Positions 10,018-21,830 of a DNA stretch of 64,000 nt are shown here, in pieces. The stretch spans positions 127,001 to 191,000 of the forward strand of contig CAJNDS010002635.1 in assembly GCA_905221605.1 (NCBI GenBank). Reading direction: 5' to 3'. Below the pieces are notes generated by a model. That model was not told where the DNA came from. It was given only the letters and a program-made list of their open reading frames with translations, and made no database searches. Source of the DNA: Symbiodinium natans. Lineage: Eukaryota; Sar; Dinophyceae; Suessiales; Symbiodiniaceae. The position numbers were made by a program, and so were the translations under genes. The first letter of the stretch is position 1, and each line of letters starts with the position of its first letter.

Positions 10018-11690
10018 GGGTTTAGGGATTAGGGTTTAGGGTTTAGGGTTTAGGGGTTTAGAGCTAGCAACAGAATATGAAAGATGTGCTGAAGATCCCT
10101 TCAATTATTAAACCTGCTGCTCTTGATACGATTTGCGCTTCGACTGCGAGAGATTGCCCTCCCAACCCCCCGAGTCCCCTCGAGTCCTGCCTCGGAGTTG
10201 TCGGAGAAGCATCTCTCAGGTCAGCCGGCGGCAGGTGTCCGGCATACTCTTTCCATGATTCAACCAGCCCGGGGCTGGCATGAAGGAGGGCAAAACCGAA
10301 TCATACAGGACCCACAAACCTTCCGAGTTTTGCTAGAGGTGGCATGGCGACGGCGGCACCCATTTTCGGAAGGCCCTAGAGGACTCGTGTGCCACCTGGC
10401 CCGGCGGGATAGGGACACCCAGCTCACACCAGCTGGCACACAGCACCGGATCTCTGCTTCATGAGGGGGGGGGGGGGAAGGTAAGCCGAATGCACCCAAA
10501 AGGGCTTCTTGAAGCTCAAAGCTTCAACGCGCCCCAGCAGTGGAGTGTCAACAGGCTCGAGCCTTGCCGCGCATCTGGGAGGATGAGTCGCTGTCACTCC
10601 GATGACACTGAGATGCCTGCACCTCTTGCAGTGGCTAACACTTCCGGGGTCGATGTCCTTTCAAGAATGCAATACTACCCTAAGCCAGTCCGAGATCAGC
10701 GGCAACCCACATATCCCACACGTCACACGTGGACATTCAGTTCGCTACCAGGAAAGGCTTTCCGAGGGCCTCAGCGGTGAGCTGTCATCACAGGGCCGGC
10801 GCCGTGGTATGGGCCTTTTCATGCTTCGAAGCCCAGACATACGGTGCGCCCGGCAGACAAGGCTGGAGAACTGCATTCCTCTTGTGACTCTTGTGCTTGT
10901 TTTAGCTCGCTAGCACAAAACATCAATCTTCCACAGAGGGAACACTCCTCGGACCCACTCTGCTCTTCTAACTCGCGTGCAAGATCTGACCCCCCAACTT
11001 GGCACGGTTGTCTTTGTCACAGCAACACCAGATTTTGGGGGGGCCCCCAAGGCTCACTATGAAGCTGGGCTGGACATCACAAGGCTGATCCAGAAATCAA
11101 GACATGCCATCCGTTGTCGCAAGCCGAGGTGTTGAGCTCCTGCCTCTGCTGTCTCCGAATACGGACACAGCCCTCCCATCTCTCAAAGGCATTTGGCAAG
11201 CTTGCACAATGTTGCTGCCCAAATGACTTTCAAAGACCGCCTGAGGACTCGCGACGTGCAAGCCTCGCCGTCAAGAGCCGATGGGCCTGCTTGCGAGGTC
11301 ATGGCGCCATAGTGCCTCGGCAGAACGGCGCAGGACCAGGAAGTTAGGTGAGGTCAAACCCTTGAACGGCGCCCTCTAGCTAGTTGCACACAGCTTCGTG
11401 GCTTACAGATGCTTCAGCGAAGGTGCTGCTTGCCTTGCAGAGGCTTCTGCAACCCGCTGATGCCCTGACTGCTTCTGCACCGCATTGCCTGGGCTCCTCT
11501 ACAAGGACACAAAACTGACCTTGCCGTAGTTGCCACAGAACCTACCAATATGGGGTCCTTCTAAAGGTCACGCAATAGGAAAGGGTTACCCGCGCATAGG
11601 CTGTATAAGAGGAAGCAGTGGAATCAGCCATGTGCCGTTCCGATGTTCTGCAGAAATTGGCCCCTGTTTGATAGGGCCTTGAGCACTTAG
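10018..11690. other. stretch without a supported gene
   Basis: A short telomeric array at 10018-10060 and a G run at 10466-10476 are the only repeats I recognise. Open frames occur on both strands without recognisable domains or codon-level support. Confidence 0.4.
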
Positions 11691-11852
11691 GCTAAGCTGA
11701 CTTCATGCTGCATGTGATCACTGTGGCGAACGACGGAATGGAGGGGGACGATGCATGTTGCAGCGACGGCCTTGTTGGCACTCGCAGCTGGGACGATGCA
11801 TGTTGCAGCACGATAACCGCTGAGATTCAAACGCATCCTTTGCGGCAAAAGC

Positions 11853-12383
11853 ATGAGGGGAGATCTGGGAACAAGGGGCAGGGGCCCAGCAGGTCTTATT
11901 GAGGCTGCAGAGGAAGTAGCTGCACTTGTAGCCAAGTGGGAGGCCAAAGCAGAGTCACAGCCCCCAAAGTTCTTCGCGTTCACTTCGGATACGGTTAAGC
12001 GGCCGAACTCGAAGCGGTGGAAGCCTTCACAGGCCAAGAGGCGGAAGGCTTTGCGTGGCCACTTCGTGGGCTCGTTAAGGGCCCTTGATTTCGTAACAGC
12101 AAGAAGAAGATGTGCTTCAAGGAAGCCATCCAAAAGGCAGAAACCCAGGCCGTGGATTTCAGTGCCTCAAGGGCCCAGGGTTTGCAAGTTAGAGGGCGCG
12201 CCTGGGCACGGAGAAGCCCATCACCGGATGGCGAATAAGGGTCCCCCTATAGAACTCCTCGAATTTTCGGGGGGGGGGGGGGGGGGGGGGCGGCTGCAGA
12301 ATCTGCATACGGGACTTCTGAAAACCTCGGAAGGGCGCGGCAGAGCAAAGGGATGTCCCCGGCCCCTACCTTGGTGTCTCTAA
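11853..12383 (+). CDS. possible coding exon(s), hypothetical
   Basis: An open plus-strand frame contains an amphipathic, basic stretch (AAEEVAALVAKWEAKAESQP). A second frame at about 12095-12190 reads KKKMCFKEAIQKAETQAVDF after a CAG that could be a splice acceptor. A run of about 20 G at 12270-12290 makes the tail unreliable. No family recognised; this may be a chance open frame. Confidence 0.2.
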   Translation: MRGDLGTRGRGPAGLIEAAEEVAALVAKWEAKAESQPPKFFAFTSDTVKRPNSKRWKPSQAKRRKALRGHFVGSLRALDFVTARRRCASRKPSKRQKPRPWISVPQGPRVCKLEGAPGHGEAHHRMANKGPPIELLEFSGGGGGGGRLQNLHTGLLKTSEGRGRAKGCPRPLPWCL

Positions 12384-12396
12384 AGAATCGAGCCTA

Positions 12397-12461
12397 CCAG
12401 CAGGGGCTATCCCTATAAAGGGCCCTCCTAAGGGGTTATAGGGTATAAGAGCCATTGTAGG
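12397..12461. mobile_element. family B element, short copy
   Basis: CCAGCAGGGGCTAT left end, CCTATAAAGGGCCCTCCTAA core, and a GCCATTGTAGG right end that terminates in TAG-G. Confidence 0.55.
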
Positions 12462-12599
12462 TAGGACGAGCCGCCCCTCTCATGGTGAAGCCCGGAACCT
12501 GCAGACCTTGGCTTGGAGGTCGCCACTCTGCAGCTCAGGTCAGCTTTCTGAAGAGCCGTGGGATGTGGTTTTGGAGAGGATACCACAGGATACCGACTT

Positions 12600-12692
12600 C
12601 CTGCATGGGCTATTCTACACTTATCACCCCGGAAGAAGGCCCACTTAGAGGGTTGCTTAGGGGGGAATCTAAGGCCTAATGGCCCATGCTGA
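12600..12692. mobile_element. family B element
   Basis: Left end TGCATGGGCTATT, right end AATGGCCCATGCTGA, with CTTAGAGGGTTGCTTAGGGG inside. Confidence 0.6.
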
Positions 12693-13300
12693 CTTAGGGG
12701 AGTGTTGAAGACGGCTTAGAGGGAGGCCCTGGAAGACCTGAAGCGTTGGGCAGAGGATGTTGGTTTGCGCGGTGCCCATCAACCAAGGAGCCGCATCACT
12801 CGGAAAGCGCGTGCGCTCCGCCTTTCGGAGAGCTTCGAATCGAAGTTACCCTCAGCTCACAGTCAAGAAATCCTCTTTGGTGCACTTTAACCACCTGCGC
12901 TTGCTGTCCCAGCCTTCCCAACGCAGGCATCTCCTGAGGTCTGACGTGCCTTTGTTTTGAGAAAGGGCGGATATGGGCTGAAAAAGCCGTGAAACGTCCC
13001 TGGAACCTGGTGCGAGATGGGGCGAGGTCGTGGTGGAAGTGTGGGGAAGTGGGTCTCTGATGAGAATCTTCTGGGGAAAGTGAGAGGTGACCAGCGCCAG
13101 GTCGTCCGTCAGGTCAGCCCCTCTCTCTTGGCCTGGGAGATGCCGGAGGTGCAGCCTCTGTTTTAACTCGTTTTCCGGGCTGCGCCTTGATACAACTGAA
13201 GCACGCCTAGGACCTCTGGATCCGGTAGCAATCGGGCTGACCAGGTAGCTGCACAAGGAGTGGTGGGTCTCGCTGGACATGTGCTTTCTTAAGGGCACTG

Positions 13301-13645
13301 TTGCCGGAGTCGCTTCAATGCGCTGAAGGCCATACTTTGCACCCATCTTTAACAATGGGAAAGGTTGGGGGCAACAAGAGGGATCTGCAGGAGAGCAGTG
13401 TCAGTGCTGCTTTCGGCCTTCAATCTGCTGTAGGGCCTGTGCCCCTGATCAAGGCAATGATCGGCAAAGCCACCTGCGCGGTGTTTGTTGGCTCTGTCGG
13501 CTGTGGGCTGGCCTTCGGAGCCCTTACAGCAGGCAAGGGCGTTAGGAGAGAAACGACCGAGGCACCTCTCCAACAGCCGAGCCCCTCCCCCAAGAGGCCC
13601 GCAAAAATCGGAACTACACAGACTCGGGATGCGCTGAGTGTGTAG
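13301..13645 (+). CDS. possible hypothetical protein with hydrophobic segment
   Basis: This open frame has a Gly/Ala-rich hydrophobic run (CAVFVGSVGCGLAFGALTAG) that could span a membrane, then a Pro/Ser/Lys tail. The opposite strand is equally open. There is no family match and no splice evidence, so this may be chance. Confidence 0.15.
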   Translation: MPESLQCAEGHTLHPSLTMGKVGGNKRDLQESSVSAAFGLQSAVGPVPLIKAMIGKATCAVFVGSVGCGLAFGALTAGKGVRRETTEAPLQQPSPSPKRPAKIGTTQTRDALSV

Positions 13646-13836
13646 GGGCAATCATATGATGGGCGTGTCAATTTGAGAAGCCCTTGAAGGCACCGGGAGC
13701 TCGCGCACGCGCCCGAACACGCCCCTCCGGCACGCTGGTGACTTTGAGGAAACGGTGCTGCTGCATGAGATGCGCAGGGGCACACACCCGGAAGAAACGG
13801 AGGCCGTCACAGCTGGTGTGTAGCACAGATGGGCTC

Positions 13837-13935
13837 CCAGCATGGGCTAGTATACCCTACAACCCCCTTAAAGAGGCCCTTGATAGGGTTGCTTATGGGG
13901 ATTCTAGGGCCTAATAGTCTAATAGCCTATCCTGG
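13837..13935. mobile_element. family B element with 2-bp target duplication
   Basis: Ends CCAGCATGGGCTA and TAGCCTATCCTGG. TC occurs directly on both sides (13835-13836 and 13936-13937). Confidence 0.75.
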
Positions 13936-14519
13936 TCAGGGATGGGCATGCAAGCACAGCATGTCACGGGAGGTGCCAGGAGAGCAGGTGCTGCGAAGCA
14001 AGAGCCTGCACGTCAGACACGTGGTAGCTTAATGGCTTTTGCTCAGACCTACAGAAAAGGCAGGAGAACGGCCGATGGCAGAGGGAATATGCAGATGGAC
14101 AACTGTGTCCAGCTGCGCCGTCATACGCTCACTGCGCCGGGCCAACTGATGCCAAGACCGTTGGTTGGTCCATCGGGCCATTGAGAGGCCCCCTCCAGCA
14201 TGTAGAGCAGAGGCAAGTCCTCACCTAGAACTGTGCCGGAGCATGCGGAGCTGAAGGGCATTGGGATTGCATCTTCATCAGCCTCCAGCACCATTACTGC
14301 CGCGACTTCACTAGGGACATGGTCAAGGGATTCTACTTGCTGCTGCACCGGGCGCCTGGGCAGCGCTCAGGAAAAGAAGCTGCGAGCAGCTGGAAGATCT
14401 TGGCTAAGCTGGGTCTTGCGAGCCGAGCTCTCCAAACCGGCGCTTCTATGACAGGTCCTTTCGAACCTTGTGCATCAACTTCTGGCAAGAGAGATTGTGC
14501 CCGTGTTGAGCCTCCGTGG

Positions 14520-15060
14520 CTTAAACTGGTCAGGCCGAACTGCAAGCTGCTCAGATGAACGTGTGAAGCTTCCGGAGCTGCGGGACATGCGGTAGGAACT
14601 GCAATGTATCCACACGGGAGGCAAACTGGTCTGCAGCCTGCGCACAACTCGGGCGTTCGCAACACGATGCTCAGGCAATCTGTGCAAGGCGAGTGCTGGA
14701 GGAATACTGGAGCCAATGTGGAGCAAGGGGTCTGCAGAGGCATGCTGTGTCGGTCATGGACAGCTGGCAGTGGAGCACTTGCACATGCTGCCCATAAGAA
14801 GCTTTCTGAGCCTTAGTCTGTTCGACGCTGTTCCGCTCTACTTCAAGCAGACACATATGCTTTGATGTGGCGTCTCTTCTCAGGCCTTCGGGCTCGGACC
14901 GCAGTGACGCTGGCCGAGGGGACCATGGGAAGCGCTGGTAGGAACTCAGGGTTTTCGGCTTTGCTGAGTGTCCTCAAAAAGCAGCCGGGCCCAAACCCGT
15001 GAGGCCACGACTTAGCTTACCACGAAGCAGCCCATGACATGGTTGCCTAGCACGGGATAG
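14520..15060. repeat. segmental duplication, copy 1
   Basis: Matches 15460-16060 at an offset of 991 bases over its best part (14562-14890). Similarity continues more weakly to about 15060. Confidence 0.75.
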
Positions 15061-15459
15061 CAGAGGGGGCGTCGCAGGCACGCGTTGTCACAGCACCGTT
15101 GACACATACCCCTTGTCGCAGCCTCTTGCTTCAGACCCTTTGTCGTGGATTGGGGGGACAGTGGCTTGAAGCTCTGCAACAGAAGTTTGGCGCAACCGGG
15201 CTTGTTGCAAGCAGAACGGTTTGATAGAGCCCCCCTTGTCACCAAAAAATGGCCGCCCGCACCTGCTACAAGCAACTCACCCCGACCCTGGCATGGGCGA
15301 GCGCAGTCTGGCGGGTGATTTTCGAGGCCGCCCATGGCCAGTGCGGATCCCTTTGGCACGGATTGCTCTGTGTCAGCTTGTCAAACACAAATTTGTCTGC
15401 AGTAGGAAAGCAGACTCATGAATGGAGTTGCGAAGCAACCGAGCGCATGCTAGCTGGCC

Positions 15460-16060
15460 TGCAACGTAGGGCCGAGCTGCAAATTGCTGAGAGCAACGTG
15501 CGCTTGGGTGGCACCACTATAGAGGCAACAGAAGGTTATTTGCAAGAGTGTGAATGAAGCTTCCGAAGCTGCAGGACATGCGGGAGGAACTGCAATGTAT
15601 CCACACAGGATGCCAACTGGTCTGCGGCCTGTGCACACATCGGGCGTTGGCAACACGATGCTCAGGCAATCTGTGCAAGGCGAGTGCTGGAGGAATACTG
15701 GAGCCAATGTGGAGCAAGGGGTCTGCAGAGGCATGCTGTGTCGGTCATGGACAGCTGGCAGTGGAGCACTTGCACATGCCGCCCATAAGAAGCTTTCTGA
15801 GCCTTAGTCTGTTCGACGCTGTTCCGCTCTACTTCAAGCAGACACATATGCTTTGATGTGGCGTCTCTTCTCAGGCCTTCGGGCCCTGGGCCGGTAGGCT
15901 TTCAGGTTTTTTGCTTTGCCGAGAGAAAACGCAGTAGGGCCCAAACCTGTGAGGCCATGACTTGGCTTAGCACGAAACAGACACAGTTGCCTAGCGCGGC
16001 TGCCTAGCACAGTTGCGTAGCTTGGGAGAAGCACGCCTGCCTGGCACGGGATAGCACGGG
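15460..16060. repeat. segmental duplication, copy 2
   Basis: Near-identical to copy 1 over 15553-15881. It carries about 60 extra bases at its left side and reads GGGAGGAAC where copy 1 has a TAG (CGGTAGGAAC), so a plus-strand frame open here is stopped in copy 1. Confidence 0.75.
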
Positions 16061-16652
16061 GACCTCGCAGGCAAACTGACCGTGGTCGTGACTCGGAGAT
16101 TGGACAAAAGCACATGGTAGGAACTGGGACTGGGAACGCTTTGACAGCAGAATCTGCAGGGTCAGGGTTTAGGGTTTGAGGTGTAGGGTTTAGGGTTTAG
16201 GGTGGTGGATCCGAACTTGAACCTCCGATGTCCAGATGAGGGACGGCGAACCGAACCTAGCCGACGTCGTCGAAACAGCCTTCATCCAACGCTCCGCTAG
16301 CTCTCCCAGCTGCTGCTTTTCTCCATCGGTATCATAGGCCCACATAGATGCCCAACCCTGCCTGCGCTAGGCCTGGGAGCCAAAGCGACCGTTAAGTTTT
16401 CTTACGCGGAGTTTGAAGCCGCAGGTGTCGGGTGAAGGGTCAGCGTGTTGGGGCAGCCTTGGGTAGCTTGGGACTTGTGCTCGTGTTGGGCTTCAGGTCT
16501 GGACGCGCCTGACTTTCCTAGCGGACAGGCCCAGGCTCCCAGCACTTGCTGGGATTGAGGACCTCGGTTTCAGGAGACAGCTACGCGCGCCTTGCGCAGC
16601 CACAGGGCCACAGGGCAGCAGTGATCTGCCTACTCCTGCCAACTTTGCCAAT

Positions 16653-16742
16653 CCAGCATGGGCTGTTAACCCTTAGAATCCCCCTAACCCGCCCTATAAA
16701 GGGTCCGTTTAAGGGATCCTAGGGTAAAAGAGCCCATGTAGG
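16653..16742. mobile_element. family B element
   Basis: CCAGCATGGGCTGTTA left end and AGCCCATGTAGG right end. The right end ends in TAG-G, a potential splice acceptor. Confidence 0.7.
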
Positions 16743-19190
16743 AACCTCCAGATGCATCCCGACACCCCGGTGTGCCTGCTCATAGACTTGCGGCCAAGGA
16801 CCCACGCATCCTGGGGCAAAGGATGTTGACCCCGCCCGGGTGTCCAAACTCGCGACGCTGCATGACACGACGGGCCGAGACCGAGGCTCCCGGTAACGCG
16901 CAGTGGCGACCCATTCGGGAATAGCCTCCCGCAGTGGCTCCCCTCGCCCTTGTCCCCGCTATCCATTCATAAGTACATGCTTGGGAATGGTCTCAGCAGC
17001 CATGGAGTTTTGGAACATAAGCCCAAAGGCAAAGAGGACACCTTGGAATGCCCGGCGGCTTGTTTCTGAGTGAGCGCCAACAGGGGCTCTGGAATCATCA
17101 GGCAACTCTTAGGAACTGTCAGAGCATTCTCAGAGAAACAGCTCCAAACAGTCGGGAACTGTCCCGAAGCGTCGGAACTATTTTCACGTGACTAGCTACT
17201 ATAGGCTTCAAAGCTCGAAGGACCGAAAACGGGTCTTGAGAGAAATGGCACAGTTCTTGAGACCAGGAACCTCAAGGACAGACACCCGCAGTTTAAGAGA
17301 CCACCGGGTACTCTGAAGAGGACACCTGCTACTCTGGCACGCAGCGGGTCATTTGTGCTCTGCCACTCTGCGGTATACTGGCCGCAAACAGGTCATGGCC
17401 AGTTGGAGCAAGTCGTCTTTGTTGCTGCACCCGAAACCCTAAACCCTAAACCCTAAATGGAAGCTCATGGTCGTGGCAAAGGCTGCAAGGGCAACAGACG
17501 GAGTCGCTGTAGACTCGCTCGAGACAGTACCGAGCCAAGGGTAACTCCCCCAAAGTGGCGTGTCGTGCTTTGCCGCCGTGTGGACACAATGCCTCATCGT
17601 CTGCCGTGTCCGTGGGTCCTGTGCAAGGCATCCTGCCAGGACCCAAGTAGACAGGTTTCCGTTTGAACGCAGAAGGAACCGCTTCACAAAGAGGCGCGCA
17701 AGAAACTGGCAGGACGGAGACTGGCGAGTCACTGGCGAGACTCCTGAAGTATTCTGGGCTCTTGACATCGCTTCGCATAGATTGCGTAGATGGAAAGAAC
17801 GAGGAGGCAAGAAGGCACGCGGGCACCCACAGCCCTTGTCAGCCAAAGCAGCAGAAACAAGGACGAAGTGTCAGAAGCCTCGGGAGGTTTCTTCTGAGGG
17901 TAAGATGTGTCGGCTCAGAGCCGAAAGCTTCGAAGGCTTATGAGTCAGTCGCTCAGAGCTCAGAGCGCACAATCTGTTTCCCTCTCTGCCTCGCAGTGAG
18001 AGCTCCAAGTCTCAGTCTCTTGAGTGTCTTTAGTGCCCTTAAGAGCTGGAGAAGCAGCCGGGAGTGCAAGCCTAGTGCTGGGAGTTTTCGGGCTTCGGAG
18101 CCTTCAGAGAGGCTCCCTTGGGAACTAAAGATCTGCAGGGCTCAGAATGTCGGAGGCGAGAGTCGCCTAGGCTAGAGGTGTATAGGAACTAGGGTTTTAG
18201 GGTTTAGGGTTTAGGGTTTAGGGTTTAGGGGGACTATGAGGTAGTCCACTCCGCTTTCTTTTCGTTGACCTCGCAGCTGCATGTGCTCATGCCCTTCAGG
18301 CGCCGAGATGTCAAGATGCCAAGGGCCCTTCGGTTGCGGGCACGGTGCTGGAGAGCTCGAGGTCTTGCAGTGCGTGCAGATCAGGGTGTACAGAACTGAG
18401 AGATCTGAGAGAGCCTAAGCGCCAGCAGCGCAGAGCGTAGTTTCAGAAGTGGCTGCGCCCGCCTGATTCTCGTGGGACCTGTCGGCCGCAAAGCGCACGC
18501 AACATGGGCTGAGCTGGGACAGGCTGGCCAGTGCGCTCCAAACGCTGCTGACATCAATTATTTTGGCCCAGGCGCCCTGCAAGTACTGGGCTTCATGACA
18601 GGCGGCTTCGGCTTTGGGAGTGGAGGAGCATCAGCAAGGGTCAGCTGCGGAATCATGCCACGGATATCATGGGCTGATTGGCTCGAAGTGGGCTGAAGCT
18701 CTAGACCAGCAGGTCTGGCACGGAGGTGGCCGAGCAGGTTCTCATGAAGTTCTGAATCACCGTTTCATGTCCGAGAGCAACTCTTGCAAAGTTGCACCGG
18801 TCGACGCAGTCACCGAGCCGAGCAACATGTCCTGCCGCATCTGCTGCATGTGCGTGTTCGCTACTTGCTGCGAATTGCTGTCGCTGGGCGGGTGCTCAAA
18901 AGATCCGAGGGAAGCCCAGCTCAATGGAAGCGGCTGCATGGGTTGCATGGGCCGCCTGCGTTCGCGCATGGCGTTGACCTTCGCATGGTGTGGCCGAACT
19001 TCAACTGGCATATGAAGGATGCAGCGAAGGGGATGTCTGCCGAAGGGTTAGAGCTGGTGTCGGGCTCATGGCTACCACAGGGATCCCGCGCACGCTTGGC
19101 AAGCATCGCTTTCGGCAACATCCTTGCTCTCTGAGGGGCCCCAGCAAACAGAGCTGTTGCGCAATGTCCTTGGTCTCTGAGAGGTGCCAG
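16743..19190. other. stretch without a supported gene
   Basis: Contains short telomeric arrays (17435-17457, 18192-18232) and many open frames on both strands with no recognisable domain. Apparent compositional repeats around GGAACTGTC (17100-17170) are too short to interpret. Confidence 0.4.
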
Positions 19191-19194
19191 CAAA

Positions 19195-19284
19195 CCAGGA
19201 AGGGCTGTTATACCCTACAACCCCTTAACAAGGCCCTTTATAGGGTTGACTATGGGGATTCTTGGGCTTAATAGCCCATCCTGG
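19195..19284. mobile_element. family B element
   Basis: CCAGGAAGGGCTGTTATACC left end and TTAATAGCCCATCCTGG right end around ACTATGGGGATTCTTGGGC. Confidence 0.7.
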
Positions 19285-19357
19285 AAGAGCGGAAGCAAGG
19301 AAATCAAGAAGCCCCGGCCAGCAGGTGGCTGAGTAGAGTGGCAGCCTTGGCAGCCTG

Positions 19358-19453
19358 CCAGCTTGGGCTGCTAGGCCTTAAAATCCCCCTAACCAACCCT
19401 ATAAATAGGGCCTTCTTAAGGGGGTTATATGGGGTCTAGTGGCCCCATGTAGG
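19358..19453. mobile_element. family B element with 2-bp target duplication
   Basis: CCAGCTTGGGCTGCTA and GCCCCATGTAGG ends. TG flanks both sides. Confidence 0.7.
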
Positions 19454-20577
19454 TGGGCACAGGCACCTAGCTTCAGATGCTCAGAGGCTGTGCTGCACTT
19501 GGGGGCATCATCCTCAGGAAGAATCATCTTGCAGGTCTTGTGCTCTTAAAGCCCTCTGTGCGCACACAGGCCTTCAAGCTGTCCCTAGCCGAAGCCTAAC
19601 ACCTCCACCTCAAAGCCACAAATGGCCCAGGCCACCAGGAAATTGGCAGGGCCGTTGGAATCTTCCAGCGCTCGGACACGAGGGATCATGAGGTATCACT
19701 GATGGACACGGGCATCCCTCGAGCTGGCAAATGTTTGAGTGCTTGGTTGTCTGCCGCGGGCCATGACGTGCCACTGGCGGGATTCCTCAGGGTGCCTGCC
19801 TTGCGAGCACGGCACGTCATCCGAGGCTTGAGGCCTTTGAAGCATCAATCATAAAGAGGGATGCTTAAGCCCTTAGTCTTAGGGGAATATAGGGCCCTTG
19901 CACTCCTTCCTTCCACCCCTTGGGGTGCCTTATCAAGCTGAGGGCAGAGTCGGAGCGAAAGCCCCGACTTCCAGGTGTCTTGCGGTGGCCTCGAGCTATC
20001 ACAGAACTTGAAGCCCAACACCTGAGCCAGACAGCCCAATGGGTTTAGGGTTTAGGGTTTATAGGGTTTATAGGGGTTTAGCCTGCACATGTCCCTGCCT
20101 TTAGCCCTCGGCCTCCCAGAACACGCTCTGAGTTCTTCGCGTGTACAACACAAGAAGAGAGCGTGCTTCGACCAGTTGCAGCTGAAGTGGCGCGGCCCTT
20201 GGTGAACGCGGATGTCCGGCCCTATTTCTGCCAGGCTCCTCACCGTACGCCTGCAATAGCTACCTGGGCAGGAAAAGACTAGTCTTTATCTCTACTCCCC
20301 TTAGCACCCTAAGCAAAGCATTATGTTTAATTCTACATCCCCTTATACGTGTTATCCGAACAACACCCAGCAATTGAGTGAGTTGTGGGTAGGGGGGGGG
20401 GGGTGCAGGTGAACAAAGGCCTATCGTTCCATTCTACGATCCCAGGTCAATGCCAAACGTACTATGTGCCAGATACAGATGCTTTCCAAAATAGGGATAC
20501 CCTTTTGTTGGGGCTCCTACAATAAGGGTGATTCTTCTGGGCCGCGGGAAACAAGATGGTAGGTTACCCGAAGCCGA

Positions 20578-20696
20578 ACCCTACCCTAAACCTAAACCCT
20601 AAACCCTAAACCCTAACACCCTAAAACCCTAAAACCCTAAACCCTAAAACCCTAAACCCTAAACCCTAAACCCTAAACCCTAAACCCCAAACCCTA
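20578..20696 (-). repeat. CCCTAAA array, partly degenerate
   Basis: Mixed 7- and 8-bp units (CCCTAAA, CCCTAAAA), ending at a CCCCAAACCC variant. Confidence 0.9.
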
Positions 20697-20799
20697 TCCT
20701 GATGCCCTGGGCTGACCTTCAGCCACAGCAAGAGCGCCATGGAAGCCAGGGGCGGGCCGATGAAAATGGCAGCCTCAGTGCAGGACTTTCTGCTTGACG

Positions 20800-20936
20800 C
20801 CAGGATGGGCTATATTCACCCTAAACCCGAAACCCTAAACCCTAAACCCTAAACCCTAAACCCTAAACCCTAAACCCTAAACCCTAAACCCTCTTAAAGG
20901 GCCCTTTTCAGGGATAAGGTACATGAGACCATGCTG
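20800..20936. mobile_element. family B element with nested CCCTAAA array
   Basis: CCAGGATGGGCTATATTCAC on the left and TTAAAGGGCCCTTTTCAGGG followed by ACCATGCTG on the right. The interior at 20818-20893 is replaced by telomeric repeats. Confidence 0.7.
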
Positions 20937-21299
20937 ACTGATAGGTTGGGGGAAGCTCCGGCTCTTTTGGTTCGCTGTGGGTTGCAGACTTGTGGTTTGA
21001 GCCGCAAGTTAGAATCCACAGGTTTGTACCATAAAACAATCTTTACTCTTGGCGCCCCCCAGAACGAACACCCAACACATATTATTCCAAAAACACTAAA
21101 CCCTAAACCCTAAACCCTAAACCCTAAACCCTAAACCCTAAACCTAGACTCTGAACTCCCCCATATTCACAAGGAGCCCTACTCCAACAAGACAGATCCT
21201 GCGGCCCATGGTGAACCCTCAGAGCCGTTGAGTTGGGAGTCAAGGCACCACTTAGAGCTATGGTGAAACACTGCTTGTCAGACTTATGAATATGTTTAT

Positions 21300-21500
21300 A
21301 GCTTATGTGTGTGTTTGTATGTGCATATATATATATATATGCATGTACATGTATATGCATGTATGTATATATATATATATACATATGTGTATATGTGTAT
21401 GTGAGATAGCCTATGGTATATGATTATATGATGTGAAGAGCAACATGTATACTGAACATTTTATCATCTACAACATATATATATATATACATAGGTATAC
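21300..21500. repeat. TA/TG microsatellite region
   Basis: Alternating (TA)n and (TG)n tracts. Tyr/Ile-rich frames across it are translation artefacts. Confidence 0.85.
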
Positions 21501-21762
21501 TGTGCGTGGTACATCTTCGGAGCCAGAACTCGAAGCTGCCAGTGCAGTACCGGGCGCTTTAGTGCCAGGCGCGCCGCGCGAGCTCAGCGACGCTTGTTCA
21601 GACACCTCGCCGCCAGAATCGAAGCCGAACTGCCAAATATGATTCAATTCCTACCGGGAAGGCAAACCCTAAACCCGAAACCCCCCCCCTAAATCCTACA
21701 CCCTGAAGTCCAAGGGGGTGGGTTGCGCGACCTTCGCCGCAAAGCCGGTCGACGATCTGTCT

Positions 21763-21830
21763 TAGGCCATGGGCCTTGTCCCCATAATCAACCCTAATAA
21801 GGGATTGCAAGGTATAATGGCCCATCCTGG
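21763..21830. mobile_element. family B element, shortened
   Basis: CCATGGGCC left end; CCCCATAATCAACCCTAATA core; AATGGCCCATCCTGG right end. Confidence 0.6.

Noticed and set aside
17663..18175. 170-residue plus-strand frame
   Set aside because: Low-order composition with an opposing open frame, no domain, and no splice or repeat-based support.
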